A stretch of 9,934 nucleotides of DNA from CAZAXU01 sp964489245. GTDB taxonomy: Bacteria; Bacteroidota; Bacteroidia; Flavobacteriales; Flavobacteriaceae. Below, piece after piece: positions 1 through 6,629 of the stretch. Position 1 is the stretch's first letter. The number at the start of each line of letters is the position of its first letter. Both the position numbers and the translations under genes were made by a program. The stretch lies in contig CAZAXU010000057.1 of the NCBI GenBank assembly GCA_964489245.1, forward strand, positions 1 through 9,934, written 5' to 3'. The notes under the pieces are model-generated. The model had not been told where the DNA came from, did not search any database, and was given only the letters and a program-made list of their open reading frames with translations.

Positions 1-66
1 GACCATTGTTTAAGTTGAAAAAAATGAGAAAGACAAGATATAAATTCACTTCAGAATCAAAATCAC

Positions 67-2037
67 CTAGGCAAACCTATATAATTTTGTAGAAATCACT
101 TTAAAAAGAAACAGATAGTCTTTTATATTTTCATAGAAAGACGAATTGAGTTCGTTTGATGAAATCTTTTCTTTTTCTTGGTTGATAAGATTCTGAATCA
201 GAATTCTTCTCAAGTTGAGCAATACATCCATGGTGTGCCAACCCATATTGTCGTTTTTTGAACCTACGCTGACGTTATATTCTTCCCATTTTGCCAATTT
301 ATATTTTTCATCTTCCATCAAAATATCAGAAATCAGTCGTGAGGATTCTTCATCGATTTGTGTGATATAATCTGCCACCACAATTTTTTCTTTATTGAGC
401 AACTTGCCAATTAAATCTTTATAGACAACACTGAAAATTTGGTGAGAAAATTCCAGTTCGTCTTCTTGAAGTTGTTTATAGACTTCTTCTGCAATGCTTG
501 TTTTTCTGGATGTTTTTTCCAGAATAGGTTCAGAATTATCTTCCGGAATTTCTTTTAAATCCCAATCGTCCACAACAACTTCCATATCGCCGTGCAGCAA
601 CAATAATTTTATAATTTCTTTTTCCAGAATAAAACGTTTATCAACAATATTCGTTTTTTGTGTGGTTTCTTTTTCAACGGGTTTCAGACTATTTTGCCGT
701 TGCTGTCTCAGATAGTCTTTGTGTTGTTTTCTGACGATTCCGGTTTTGATAACCGCCAGCTCTTTAAACAAAACAGCTTCGCTGATATCCATGATTTTTG
801 CCACTTCTTTTATATAGATCTCTTGCTGAATGGAATCGGGAATTTTGGCAACACTCCGGACGATTTCTCTAATTACTTGTCCGCGTTTAACGGGGTCGTT
901 TTTGGCATTTTCAGAGAGTAGAGATGCTTTGAAATTGATAAAATCCTGTTGCCGTTCTTCGATAAAAAGAATTAGATCTTCTGCCGTGTTTTTCTTGCTG
1001 AAACTATCAGGATCTTCTCCGTCCGGCAACAATAATATTTTGACATTCAGTCCTTGTTCCAAAATCATATCCACACCACGAAGTGCAGCGCTGATCCCGG
1101 CGCGATCGCCATCAAAAATAACCAATACATTTTTGCTCAGGCGTTTGATAAGCTGAATTTGTTCAATGGTCAGTGCTGTTCCTGAAGAAGCCACCACATT
1201 ATGGATTCCTGCTTGGTGAAATGCCAATACATCAGTGTAGCCCTCAACTAAAATGCATTGATCGTCTTTGATGATTTGTTGCTTTGCCTGATAAATGCCG
1301 TAAAGCACTTTGCTTTTGTGATAGACGTCTGATTCGGGAGAGTTTACATATTTGGCGGTTTTAAGCTGTGTGTTCAAAATTCTTCCGCCAAATCCTAGAA
1401 TTTTTCCGCTTAGGCTGTGAATCGGAAAAATGATTCTACCTCGAAACCTGTCAATCTGCCGATTGTTTCTGACGATGGTCAGCCCTGTTTTTTCAAGAAA
1501 TTCCAATTTGTATCCTTTTTTTAGCGCTGCCTTTGTAAAAGCATTTTTTTGGTCGGGAGAAAATCCGGTTTCAAAGGTTTTTAAGGTTTTTTCTTTAAAA
1601 TTTCTTTGTTTGAAATAGTTCAACCCGACAGATTTTCCCATTTCGGTTTCAAAAAGCTGTTGTTTGAACCAGTCTTTGGCAAAATCAAGCACCAGCAGCA
1701 TACTTTCTCTGTCAGAACGTTTTTGCAGTTCTTCTTCCGAGACTTCGGTTTCATCAATTTCAATATTATATTTTTTTGCCAACCAGCGCAGGGCTTCGGG
1801 ATAGTTGAAATGCTCATGTTCCATCAAAAAGCTGACCACATTTCCTCCTTTTCCCGAGCTGAAATCTTTCCAAATTTGTTTGGAAGGAGAAACCATGAAC
1901 GATGGTGTTTTTTCATCATTAAAAGGGCTATATCCTTTCAGATTGCTTCCGGAACGTTTCAGATTGACAAAGTCTCCAATCACTTCTTCGACCCGAGCAA
2001 CATCAAATATTTTGTCTATGGTTTCTTTTTTAATCAT
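67..2037 (-). CDS. dnaG: DNA primase DnaG, with substituted zinc-ligand positions
   Basis: Primase that makes RNA primers at the replication fork together with the DnaB helicase, in the cytoplasm. It has 656 aa, a usual length for DnaG. The N-terminal CHC2-type domain spans about residues 1-100 and keeps the family frame (SPFNDEKTPSFMVSPSKQ, then GKGGNVVSFLMEHE). The four zinc-ligand positions, normally Cys/His/Cys/Cys, read S37, N40, D58 and S61. The catalytic core follows, with RFRGRIIFPI (197-206) and GFGGRIL (215-221). The Toprim domain has E265 in ILVEGYTDV, D309 and D311 in IFDGDRAG, and PDGEDPDSF (338-346), so the metal-binding acidic residues are intact. The C-terminal third (about 440-656) is divergent, as usual for the helicase-interaction region. 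The start gives the canonical opening MIKKETIDKIFDVARVEEVIGDFV. The gene begins 12 bases after the polyprenyl synthase stop, so it is probably cotranscribed. Identity is firm; zinc loss is read directly from the sequence. Confidence 0.97.
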   Translation of the reverse strand: MIKKETIDKIFDVARVEEVIGDFVNLKRSGSNLKGYSPFNDEKTPSFMVSPSKQIWKDFSSGKGGNVVSFLMEHEHFNYPEALRWLAKKYNIEIDETEVSEEELQKRSDRESMLLVLDFAKDWFKQQLFETEMGKSVGLNYFKQRNFKEKTLKTFETGFSPDQKNAFTKAALKKGYKLEFLEKTGLTIVRNNRQIDRFRGRIIFPIHSLSGKILGFGGRILNTQLKTAKYVNSPESDVYHKSKVLYGIYQAKQQIIKDDQCILVEGYTDVLAFHQAGIHNVVASSGTALTIEQIQLIKRLSKNVLVIFDGDRAGISAALRGVDMILEQGLNVKILLLPDGEDPDSFSKKNTAEDLILFIEERQQDFINFKASLLSENAKNDPVKRGQVIREIVRSVAKIPDSIQQEIYIKEVAKIMDISEAVLFKELAVIKTGIVRKQHKDYLRQQRQNSLKPVEKETTQKTNIVDKRFILEKEIIKLLLLHGDMEVVVDDWDLKEIPEDNSEPILEKTSRKTSIAEEVYKQLQEDELEFSHQIFSVVYKDLIGKLLNKEKIVVADYITQIDEESSRLISDILMEDEKYKLAKWEEYNVSVGSKNDNMGWHTMDVLLNLRRILIQNLINQEKEKISSNELNSSFYENIKDYLFLFKVISTKLYRFA

Positions 2038-2049
2038 AGTTGTTTTTGA

Positions 2050-3027
2050 CTATTTCTTTCGTTCGATGACATAGTTCAGCATCAATTCCAGACTTTGCCT
2101 GGCTTCGTTATCCGGATATTTTTTCAAAATAGCTAAAGCTTTTTGCTGATATTCTTTCATTTTTTCCACGCTGTATTCAATTCCGCCGTGTTTTTTCACG
2201 AAATGAATTAATTCTTTGACCTTTTTCTTATCTCTATTGTGTTTTTTGATGATGCGAATTATCCATTTTTTATCTCGATTTTCCACTTTATTCAGTACGT
2301 GAATCAAAGGCAAAGTCATTTTTTGTTCTTTGATATCGATTCCCGTAGGTTTGCCGATATTGCTACTTTCGGAATAATCAAACAAATCATCTTTAATTTG
2401 GAAAGCCATACCCACCAATTCGCCGAAACGATGCAATTCTTTCACGGTTTTTTCGTCACTTCCAACCGATGCCGCTCCCATTGCCGTGCAAGCTGCAATC
2501 AGCGTGGCGGTTTTTTGGCGAATGATTTCATAATAAATATCTTCTGTGATATCCAGCTTTCGTGCTTTTTCAATTTGCAACAATTCTCCTTCACTCATTT
2601 CTTTGACGGCTACGGATATAATGCGCAATAAATCAAAATCTCCGTTATCTATCGATAATAAAAGCCCGCGAGAGAGCAAGAAGTCGCCCACCAAAACAGC
2701 AATTTTGTTTTTCCACAGTGCATTGAGAGAAAAAAAGCCTCGACGATAGTTGCTTTCATCCACCACATCGTCGTGCACCAAAGTTGCCGTATGAATCAAT
2801 TCCACCACGCTGGCACCTCTAAAAGTTCTTTCTTCCACTTGTCCTTTGAGCATTTTTGCAGTTAGAAAAATGAACATCGGGCGCATTTGCTTGCCTTTTC
2901 GAGAGACAATAAATGCCGTGATTCTATTAAGAAGCACGACTTTTGTACGCATAGATTCTCTGAACTTGTGTTCAAAAAGTTCCATTTCATTGAGAATCGG
3001 TGCCTTGATTTTTTCTGTGATCTTCAT
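2050..3027 (-). CDS. Long-chain all-trans polyprenyl diphosphate synthase (IspB-like)
   Basis: Cytosolic prenyltransferase that adds isopentenyl diphosphate units to an allylic primer and makes the side chain of menaquinone. It has 325 aa, typical for the family. The first aspartate-rich motif is DDVVD (86-90), preceded by LIHTATLVH and followed by ESNYRRG. The second is DDLFD (213-217) in FQIKDDLFDY, followed by GKPTGIDIKEQKMTLPLIH. GKQMRP (45-50) is the usual substrate-binding Lys/Arg region. The small Ala at 81, five positions before the first motif, fits a long-chain synthase rather than a farnesyl or geranylgeranyl synthase, where bulky aromatic residues block elongation. Flavobacteria generally use MK-6, so the product could be hexaprenyl diphosphate, but exact chain length cannot be read from sequence and I leave the symbol empty. 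It is followed after 12 bases by dnaG, and a TAnnTTTG motif lies 26 bases before its start. Confidence 0.93.
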   Translation of the reverse strand: MKITEKIKAPILNEMELFEHKFRESMRTKVVLLNRITAFIVSRKGKQMRPMFIFLTAKMLKGQVEERTFRGASVVELIHTATLVHDDVVDESNYRRGFFSLNALWKNKIAVLVGDFLLSRGLLLSIDNGDFDLLRIISVAVKEMSEGELLQIEKARKLDITEDIYYEIIRQKTATLIAACTAMGAASVGSDEKTVKELHRFGELVGMAFQIKDDLFDYSESSNIGKPTGIDIKEQKMTLPLIHVLNKVENRDKKWIIRIIKKHNRDKKKVKELIHFVKKHGGIEYSVEKMKEYQQKALAILKKYPDNEARQSLELMLNYVIERKK

Positions 3028-3052
3028 CGGTTTGCATATAGCTTTGCAGTAG

Positions 3053-3060
3053 CAAATTTA
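3053..3060 (-). promoter_or_regulatory. Candidate -7 promoter element for the polyprenyl synthase-dnaG unit
   Basis: The plus strand reads CAAATTTA, which is TAAATTTG on the minus strand and matches the Bacteroidota -7 consensus TAnnTTTG. It lies 26 bases before the polyprenyl synthase start, in the 91-base gap after thiL. No TTG (-33) element is visible at the usual spacing, so the call rests on the -7 match and its position. Confidence 0.4.
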
Positions 3061-3118
3061 GTCATAAAATTTAACACGAGATAAGATCGTAAAAATAAAA
3101 TTAGCCGGATTGTTTTTT

Positions 3119-4168
3119 TTATGATTTGTTTTTCAACGCATCCCAACCTTGCGCTTTCAATTCAATTTTTTCATTTGCTTTACTAATCAGGAACGTGCCG
3201 GATTCTTTGGTCATGTGCCCAATGACAGTCAGATGCGGATTGCCTTTGATTTTTTCAAAATCATCTTGTTTGATGGTAAAAAGCAATTCATAGTCTTCGC
3301 CGCCATTTAGCGCAGTTGTCAACGGGTTGAGATTGAATTCGTCTGCAGTTAGGATAACCTGCGGATCCATTGGAATTTTTTCTTCATAAATCACAGCGCC
3401 CAAGCCTGAACTTTTAGCGATATGTTTGACTTCTGAAGATAATCCGTCGGAAATATCAATCATTGCAGTGGGTTTCACACCTAATTCTGCCAGTAGCGGA
3501 GGAATATCTTTACGCGCTTCCGGTTTCAGTTGTCGTTCTATCAGATAAGAATATTTGCTTAAATCCGGCTGATTGGTTGGATCTACTTTAAAAACTTCTT
3601 TTTCTCTTTGAAGCACTAACAATCCGAGATAAGAAGCGCCTAAATCTCCGGTTACTACAATCAAATCTCCTTCTTGAGCACCATCTCTGTAAACGGTTTC
3701 TCCGGTTTTGATATGCCCGACAATGCTAGGGCTGATAATGAGTCCTTGTCTTGAAGATGTGGTGTCTCCACCCACAAAATCGACATCATATAAATCACAA
3801 GCCAGCTTGATTCCTGCAAAGATTTCTTCCAAGGCTTCTACGGGAAATCTGTTTGAAACCGCCAATGCCACCGTGAGTTGAGAAGCCTTTCCGTTCATGG
3901 CATAGATATCTGAAAAATTTACAATAGCAGCCTTATATCCTAAGTGTTTCAAAGGAAAATAAGATAAATCAAAATGTACGCCTTCCACCAGTAGATCGGT
4001 AGAAATCAAAACATTGTCTTTCTTAAAATTCATGACTGCGGCATCATCGCCGATTCCTTTAATGGTGGATGGATTTTTGATTTGTATATCTTTGGTGAGT
4101 ATATCAATCAAACCGAATTCTCCCAGACTGTTAATATTTGTTTTATTTTTGTTTTTATCCTCTAGCAT
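3119..4168 (-). CDS. thiL: Thiamine-monophosphate kinase ThiL
   Basis: Phosphorylates thiamine monophosphate to thiamine diphosphate with ATP, the last step of cofactor synthesis, in the cytoplasm. It has 349 aa, at the upper end of the usual 320-350. It belongs to the PurM/AIR-synthase-like fold. The ordered signatures are GIGDDAAV (38-45, Mg/ATP binding), STDLLVEGVHF (56-66), GGDTT (133-137), VVTGDLG (171-177), DISDGL (238-243), GGEDYELLF (289-297) and a C-terminal GWDAL (341-345). All expected acidic residues are present. The N-terminal sequence, with LGEFGLIDILTK soon after the first Met, is the usual form in this phylum and supports the start. The gene begins 11 bases after the deformylase stop, so the two are likely cotranscribed, although no functional link between them is obvious. 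There is no sign of a riboswitch before it. Confidence 0.96.
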   Translation of the reverse strand: MLEDKNKNKTNINSLGEFGLIDILTKDIQIKNPSTIKGIGDDAAVMNFKKDNVLISTDLLVEGVHFDLSYFPLKHLGYKAAIVNFSDIYAMNGKASQLTVALAVSNRFPVEALEEIFAGIKLACDLYDVDFVGGDTTSSRQGLIISPSIVGHIKTGETVYRDGAQEGDLIVVTGDLGASYLGLLVLQREKEVFKVDPTNQPDLSKYSYLIERQLKPEARKDIPPLLAELGVKPTAMIDISDGLSSEVKHIAKSSGLGAVIYEEKIPMDPQVILTADEFNLNPLTTALNGGEDYELLFTIKQDDFEKIKGNPHLTVIGHMTKESGTFLISKANEKIELKAQGWDALKNKS

Positions 4169-4179
4169 TTTTTCAAAAT

Positions 4180-4824
4180 TTAATTTTCTATTTTGTGTTT
4201 GATAGATTTTTTAAGTTCTTTTTTGAGATGATCCAAGAATAATATTCCATTCAAGTGATCTATTTCGTGTTGAAAAATGGCAGCGGTATATGCTTCAATC
4301 ATTTCGCATTTATGTTTGCCTCTCGGATTGTCATATTGAATGAAAACGGCATAGGCTCTGTCTGTTGTTCCTCGTGTGTTGGGAATGGACAAACATCCTT
4401 CTAAAACATCTTGGCGCATTTCGGAATATTTTGAAATATAGGGATTGTAATATACCTCAAACGGAGTTCCTTTTTTGTCTAGGCGCTGCACCCAAATAAT
4501 TCGCTTAAGAATACCGACTTGCGGTGCGGCAATGCCAACTCCGCGATGTGCGGTGTCATGAACAGTTGCATACAGGCGCTTGGTGAACAGCTGTAGTAAT
4601 TGATTGTTGTTATCCACATTAAAAGCGATACTTTTGGAGCGTAAGACAAGAGAATCTTTTGAATCGGTTATTTGTAAAATTCGCATGGGTTCATTTTCTT
4701 TTCCTGCAAGAATCAGTTGCTTTTCTTTTGGAGAGAAAATGTCGGATTTCTTCTTTACTGCTGTTTTTACGGAAGAGCAAGAAGATAGAAAAAAAACAAT
4801 TCCCAGAGCATAAATATATTTCAT
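4180..4824 (-). CDS. def: Peptide deformylase with a lipoprotein signal peptide
   Basis: Peptide deformylase family, which removes the N-terminal formyl group from new proteins. It has 214 aa against roughly 165-195 for ordinary bacterial forms. All three family motifs are intact: GVGIAAPQVG (95-104, Gln102), EGCLSIP (142-148, metal ligand Cys144) and QHEIDHLNG (185-193, metal ligands His186 and His190, catalytic Glu187). The unusual part is the N terminus: MKYIYALGIVFFLSSC is a short charged start, a hydrophobic stretch and a lipobox LSSC, with the acylated Cys predicted at 16. A Ser/Lys-rich linker follows to about residue 46. Met47 (start codon 4686-4684) opens MRILQITDSKDSLVLR, which aligns with where cytosolic deformylases usually begin. 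As written, this should be an exported, membrane-anchored deformylase. The positions after Cys16 (SSVKTAVKKK) lack an acidic surface-export signal, so a periplasm-facing anchor is more likely. It may be a second paralogue beside a normal cytosolic enzyme; that cannot be seen here. Confidence 0.9.
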   Translation of the reverse strand: MKYIYALGIVFFLSSCSSVKTAVKKKSDIFSPKEKQLILAGKENEPMRILQITDSKDSLVLRSKSIAFNVDNNNQLLQLFTKRLYATVHDTAHRGVGIAAPQVGILKRIIWVQRLDKKGTPFEVYYNPYISKYSEMRQDVLEGCLSIPNTRGTTDRAYAVFIQYDNPRGKHKCEMIEAYTAAIFQHEIDHLNGILFLDHLKKELKKSIKHKIEN

Positions 4825-4842
4825 TTGTTTATAGTTTTAGTT

Positions 4843-4850
4843 CAAAATTA
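4843..4850 (-). promoter_or_regulatory. Candidate -7 promoter element for the deformylase-thiL unit
   Basis: The plus strand reads CAAAATTA, which is TAATTTTG on the minus strand and matches TAnnTTTG. It lies 19 bases before the deformylase start codon, in a 91-base gap. No TTG is visible 17-23 bases further upstream, so the -33 half is missing or weak. Confidence 0.4.
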
Positions 4851-4852
4851 AA

Positions 4853-4896
4853 AGTTTAAAGTTGTTTCCTTGTTTTTTTCCTTTCTCCTTTAAACT
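4853..4896. repeat. 9-bp perfect inverted repeat in the carbonic anhydrase-deformylase gap
   Basis: AGTTTAAAG (4853-4861) and CTTTAAACT (4888-4896) are exact reverse complements separated by 26 bases. The spacer is nearly all pyrimidine on the plus strand, so it is purine-rich in the minus-strand transcript. It lies just upstream of the candidate deformylase -7 element, 20 bases beyond the carbonic anhydrase stop. It could be a weak terminator for the upstream unit or a binding site. The arms are A/T-rich, so chance cannot be excluded. Confidence 0.35.
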
Positions 4897-4915
4897 CATT
4901 TCATTTATACAGAAT

Positions 4916-5305
4916 TTATAATTTTTTTACTTTCCAATTTTTGCTGACCCATAAACCGATGACATCGGCATTATAGTTCCATTTTTTGATGACTTCAATC
5001 GATTTTTTAATCTGTTTCAATTGTTTTTCTTTGTTGACGGGATTTCCTGCACAATCAAAATGTCCTACGACAAAAATATGTTTGGAATGGTGTTTATTCA
5101 CGGATATATCCACTCGATATTTAATGGCTTCAACTAGTTTTTTCTCTTTTCCTTCTGCTAAGATTTTGATGGGTCCGGCTTCAGTAATCATATCCGGATA
5201 ATCAACATCATAATTTTCAATAATCCATTCCAGAATAGGCAGTTGTGTCCGTCCGTCCATGCAATTAATTACGGTGGCAAATTTATCGATGTCTAAATAT
5301 TTCAT
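4916..5305 (-). CDS. Small beta-carbonic-anhydrase-like protein
   Basis: A 129-aa protein with the core zinc-site pattern of beta-class carbonic anhydrases. Cys15 with the Asp17/Arg19 dyad lies in INCMDGR, and His82 with Cys85 lies in VVGHFDCAGNP. Beta enzymes use Cys-His-Cys as zinc ligands and hydrate CO2 to bicarbonate and a proton. Ordinary beta enzymes are about 190-230 aa. This one starts only 14 residues before the first zinc Cys and so lacks the N-terminal helical arm. The usual segment after CxDxR (a RNAGN-like stretch) is replaced by MITEAGPIKILAEG, and the C-terminal part is short. It may belong to a divergent short carbonic-anhydrase-like family; activity is inferred from the metal ligands only. 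There is no signal peptide, so it should be cytosolic. It starts 23 bases after the antiporter stop and is probably cotranscribed with it, which suggests a role in pH or bicarbonate balance. Confidence 0.78.
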   Translation of the reverse strand: MKYLDIDKFATVINCMDGRTQLPILEWIIENYDVDYPDMITEAGPIKILAEGKEKKLVEAIKYRVDISVNKHHSKHIFVVGHFDCAGNPVNKEKQLKQIKKSIEVIKKWNYNADVIGLWVSKNWKVKKL

Positions 5306-5328
5306 AAGCTTATTTCTAGTTTATGTGA

Positions 5329-6618
5329 TTAGTTTTCATTTTGTTCATCGTTTATTTTCTCGGTTTGAACAGCAACTTCTTTTGGTCTGAGTTTTTTAAC
5401 CAAACTTTCCAACGAAAGTCCTTGAATTAAAATTGAAAAGACAACGATCATATAGGTCAGCACCAAGAATATATCTTTATGCATGGCTTCGGTCAAACTC
5501 AAAGCCAGCGCAATGGATATTCCTCCGCGCAATCCCCCCCAAGTCATGATGAAATCCGTGTGAGGAATGAATGTTATTTTTCGTTCAAAATATTTTAATA
5601 GCGGTTTGGTTGCCATGTATCTGCTGAGCAGAACAATAATAATTGAAATGACACCGGCAATCATATATTCCGGTTTGAACGTGATAACCAAGAGTTCCAT
5701 GCCAATCATCACAAAGAGAATAATGTTCAAGATAACGTCTGTCAGTTCCCAAAATTTATCGACATATGCTTCAGTGATCTCACTCATAGCATTTTGACGA
5801 ATACGATCGGTTCCGATCATCAGTCCGGCGGTGACCATGGCCAAAGGAGCAGAAACATGAAGTTTATGCGCTAAAAGTGTTCCTCCCATAACCGTTGCCA
5901 AAGTTGCCAAAACTTCTGTGTCATAGCTGTCAATGGCTTTCATCATTTGATAAGTGATCCACCCGATGATTAGCCCCAATATAATGCCACCAAAGACTTC
6001 AATGGCAAATAATTCGGCGACACGGCCTAGGTTGAAACTGTCCATTCCTTTTTTGGCAATACTGAAAATAGTGAGAAAAATAACTACACCGACACCATCG
6101 TTGAACAGCGATTCTCCTACGATAACCGTTTCGACTTTTTTATCGATTTTTGCTTTTTTTAAAATACCTAGAACGGCAATGGGATCAGTAGGAGAGATTA
6201 GTGCGCCAAACAATAATGTATAGATAAAATCGATATTGAATCCTAATAAATGCAGGATGCCATAGATCAATCCTCCAACCAAAAAGGTGGAAATTAATGT
6301 GCTGATAACCGCAAAACCGAAAACAGGTCTGGATAGTTCTTTGAGTTTTTGAACATTGGTGTGCAATGCGCCGGCAAACAGCATAAAGCTCAGCATCATA
6401 TCCAACAAAACACTTGAAAAATCAATTTGACCGATTAATTCTTTCTGGTGATTGAGCAATGTAGGATTGATATAGCTCAATATGATTGTCAGTAAGGTGA
6501 AGATAATAGAAATCAGCATCAGACCGATTGTGGTTGGAAGTTTCAGATATTTTTCGTTGATATAGCCGAAAACGGCAGACAAAGATACGAGTATGGATGC
6601 TATTTCAAAATAATTCAT
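5329..6618 (-). CDS. CPA1-family Na+(K+)/H+ antiporter, NhaP type
   Basis: Integral inner-membrane cation/proton antiporter for sodium export and pH homeostasis. It has 429 aa and about 12 hydrophobic segments from residue 5 to 403, followed by a short charged tail (410-429), with no large cytoplasmic regulatory domain. Family signatures are FMLFAGALHTN (78-88), SPTDPIAV (142-149), GESLFNDGVGVVIF (168-181) with the Asn173-Asp174 pair typical of electroneutral CPA1 exchangers, and TWGGLRGGISIALALS (359-374) with the conserved Arg364. The start gives a hydrophobic first helix directly after MNYFEIAS. It begins 11 bases after the rlmN stop and is followed after 23 bases by the carbonic-anhydrase-like gene, which could supply or consume protons next to it. 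Which cation it prefers (Na+, Li+ or K+) cannot be told from sequence. Identity as a CPA1 antiporter is firm. Confidence 0.94.
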   Translation of the reverse strand: MNYFEIASILVSLSAVFGYINEKYLKLPTTIGLMLISIIFTLLTIILSYINPTLLNHQKELIGQIDFSSVLLDMMLSFMLFAGALHTNVQKLKELSRPVFGFAVISTLISTFLVGGLIYGILHLLGFNIDFIYTLLFGALISPTDPIAVLGILKKAKIDKKVETVIVGESLFNDGVGVVIFLTIFSIAKKGMDSFNLGRVAELFAIEVFGGIILGLIIGWITYQMMKAIDSYDTEVLATLATVMGGTLLAHKLHVSAPLAMVTAGLMIGTDRIRQNAMSEITEAYVDKFWELTDVILNIILFVMIGMELLVITFKPEYMIAGVISIIIVLLSRYMATKPLLKYFERKITFIPHTDFIMTWGGLRGGISIALALSLTEAMHKDIFLVLTYMIVVFSILIQGLSLESLVKKLRPKEVAVQTEKINDEQNEN

Positions 6619-6629
6619 TTGTCTTAATT

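Noticed and set aside
1..66. Minus-strand ATG at 6-4 as the start of a gene following dnaG
   Set aside because: Only two codons are inside the window, so nothing supports it. The 66 bases downstream of dnaG show no convincing terminator or other feature.
494..2074. Several plus-strand open frames opposite dnaG
   Set aside because: They are Ser/Phe/Leu-rich antisense readings of the dnaG coding strand without motifs. The minus-strand protein is unmistakable.
3061..3118. Possible terminator after thiL
   Set aside because: The best hairpin has only a 4-bp stem (ACGA/TCGT) and the longest T-run is not placed after it.
5534..5540. Run of seven C (seven G in the antiporter coding strand) as a possible phase-variation tract
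   Set aside because: It encodes the conserved TWGGLRGG motif (tgg ggg gga), the frame is intact, and the length is short for a slipping tract.
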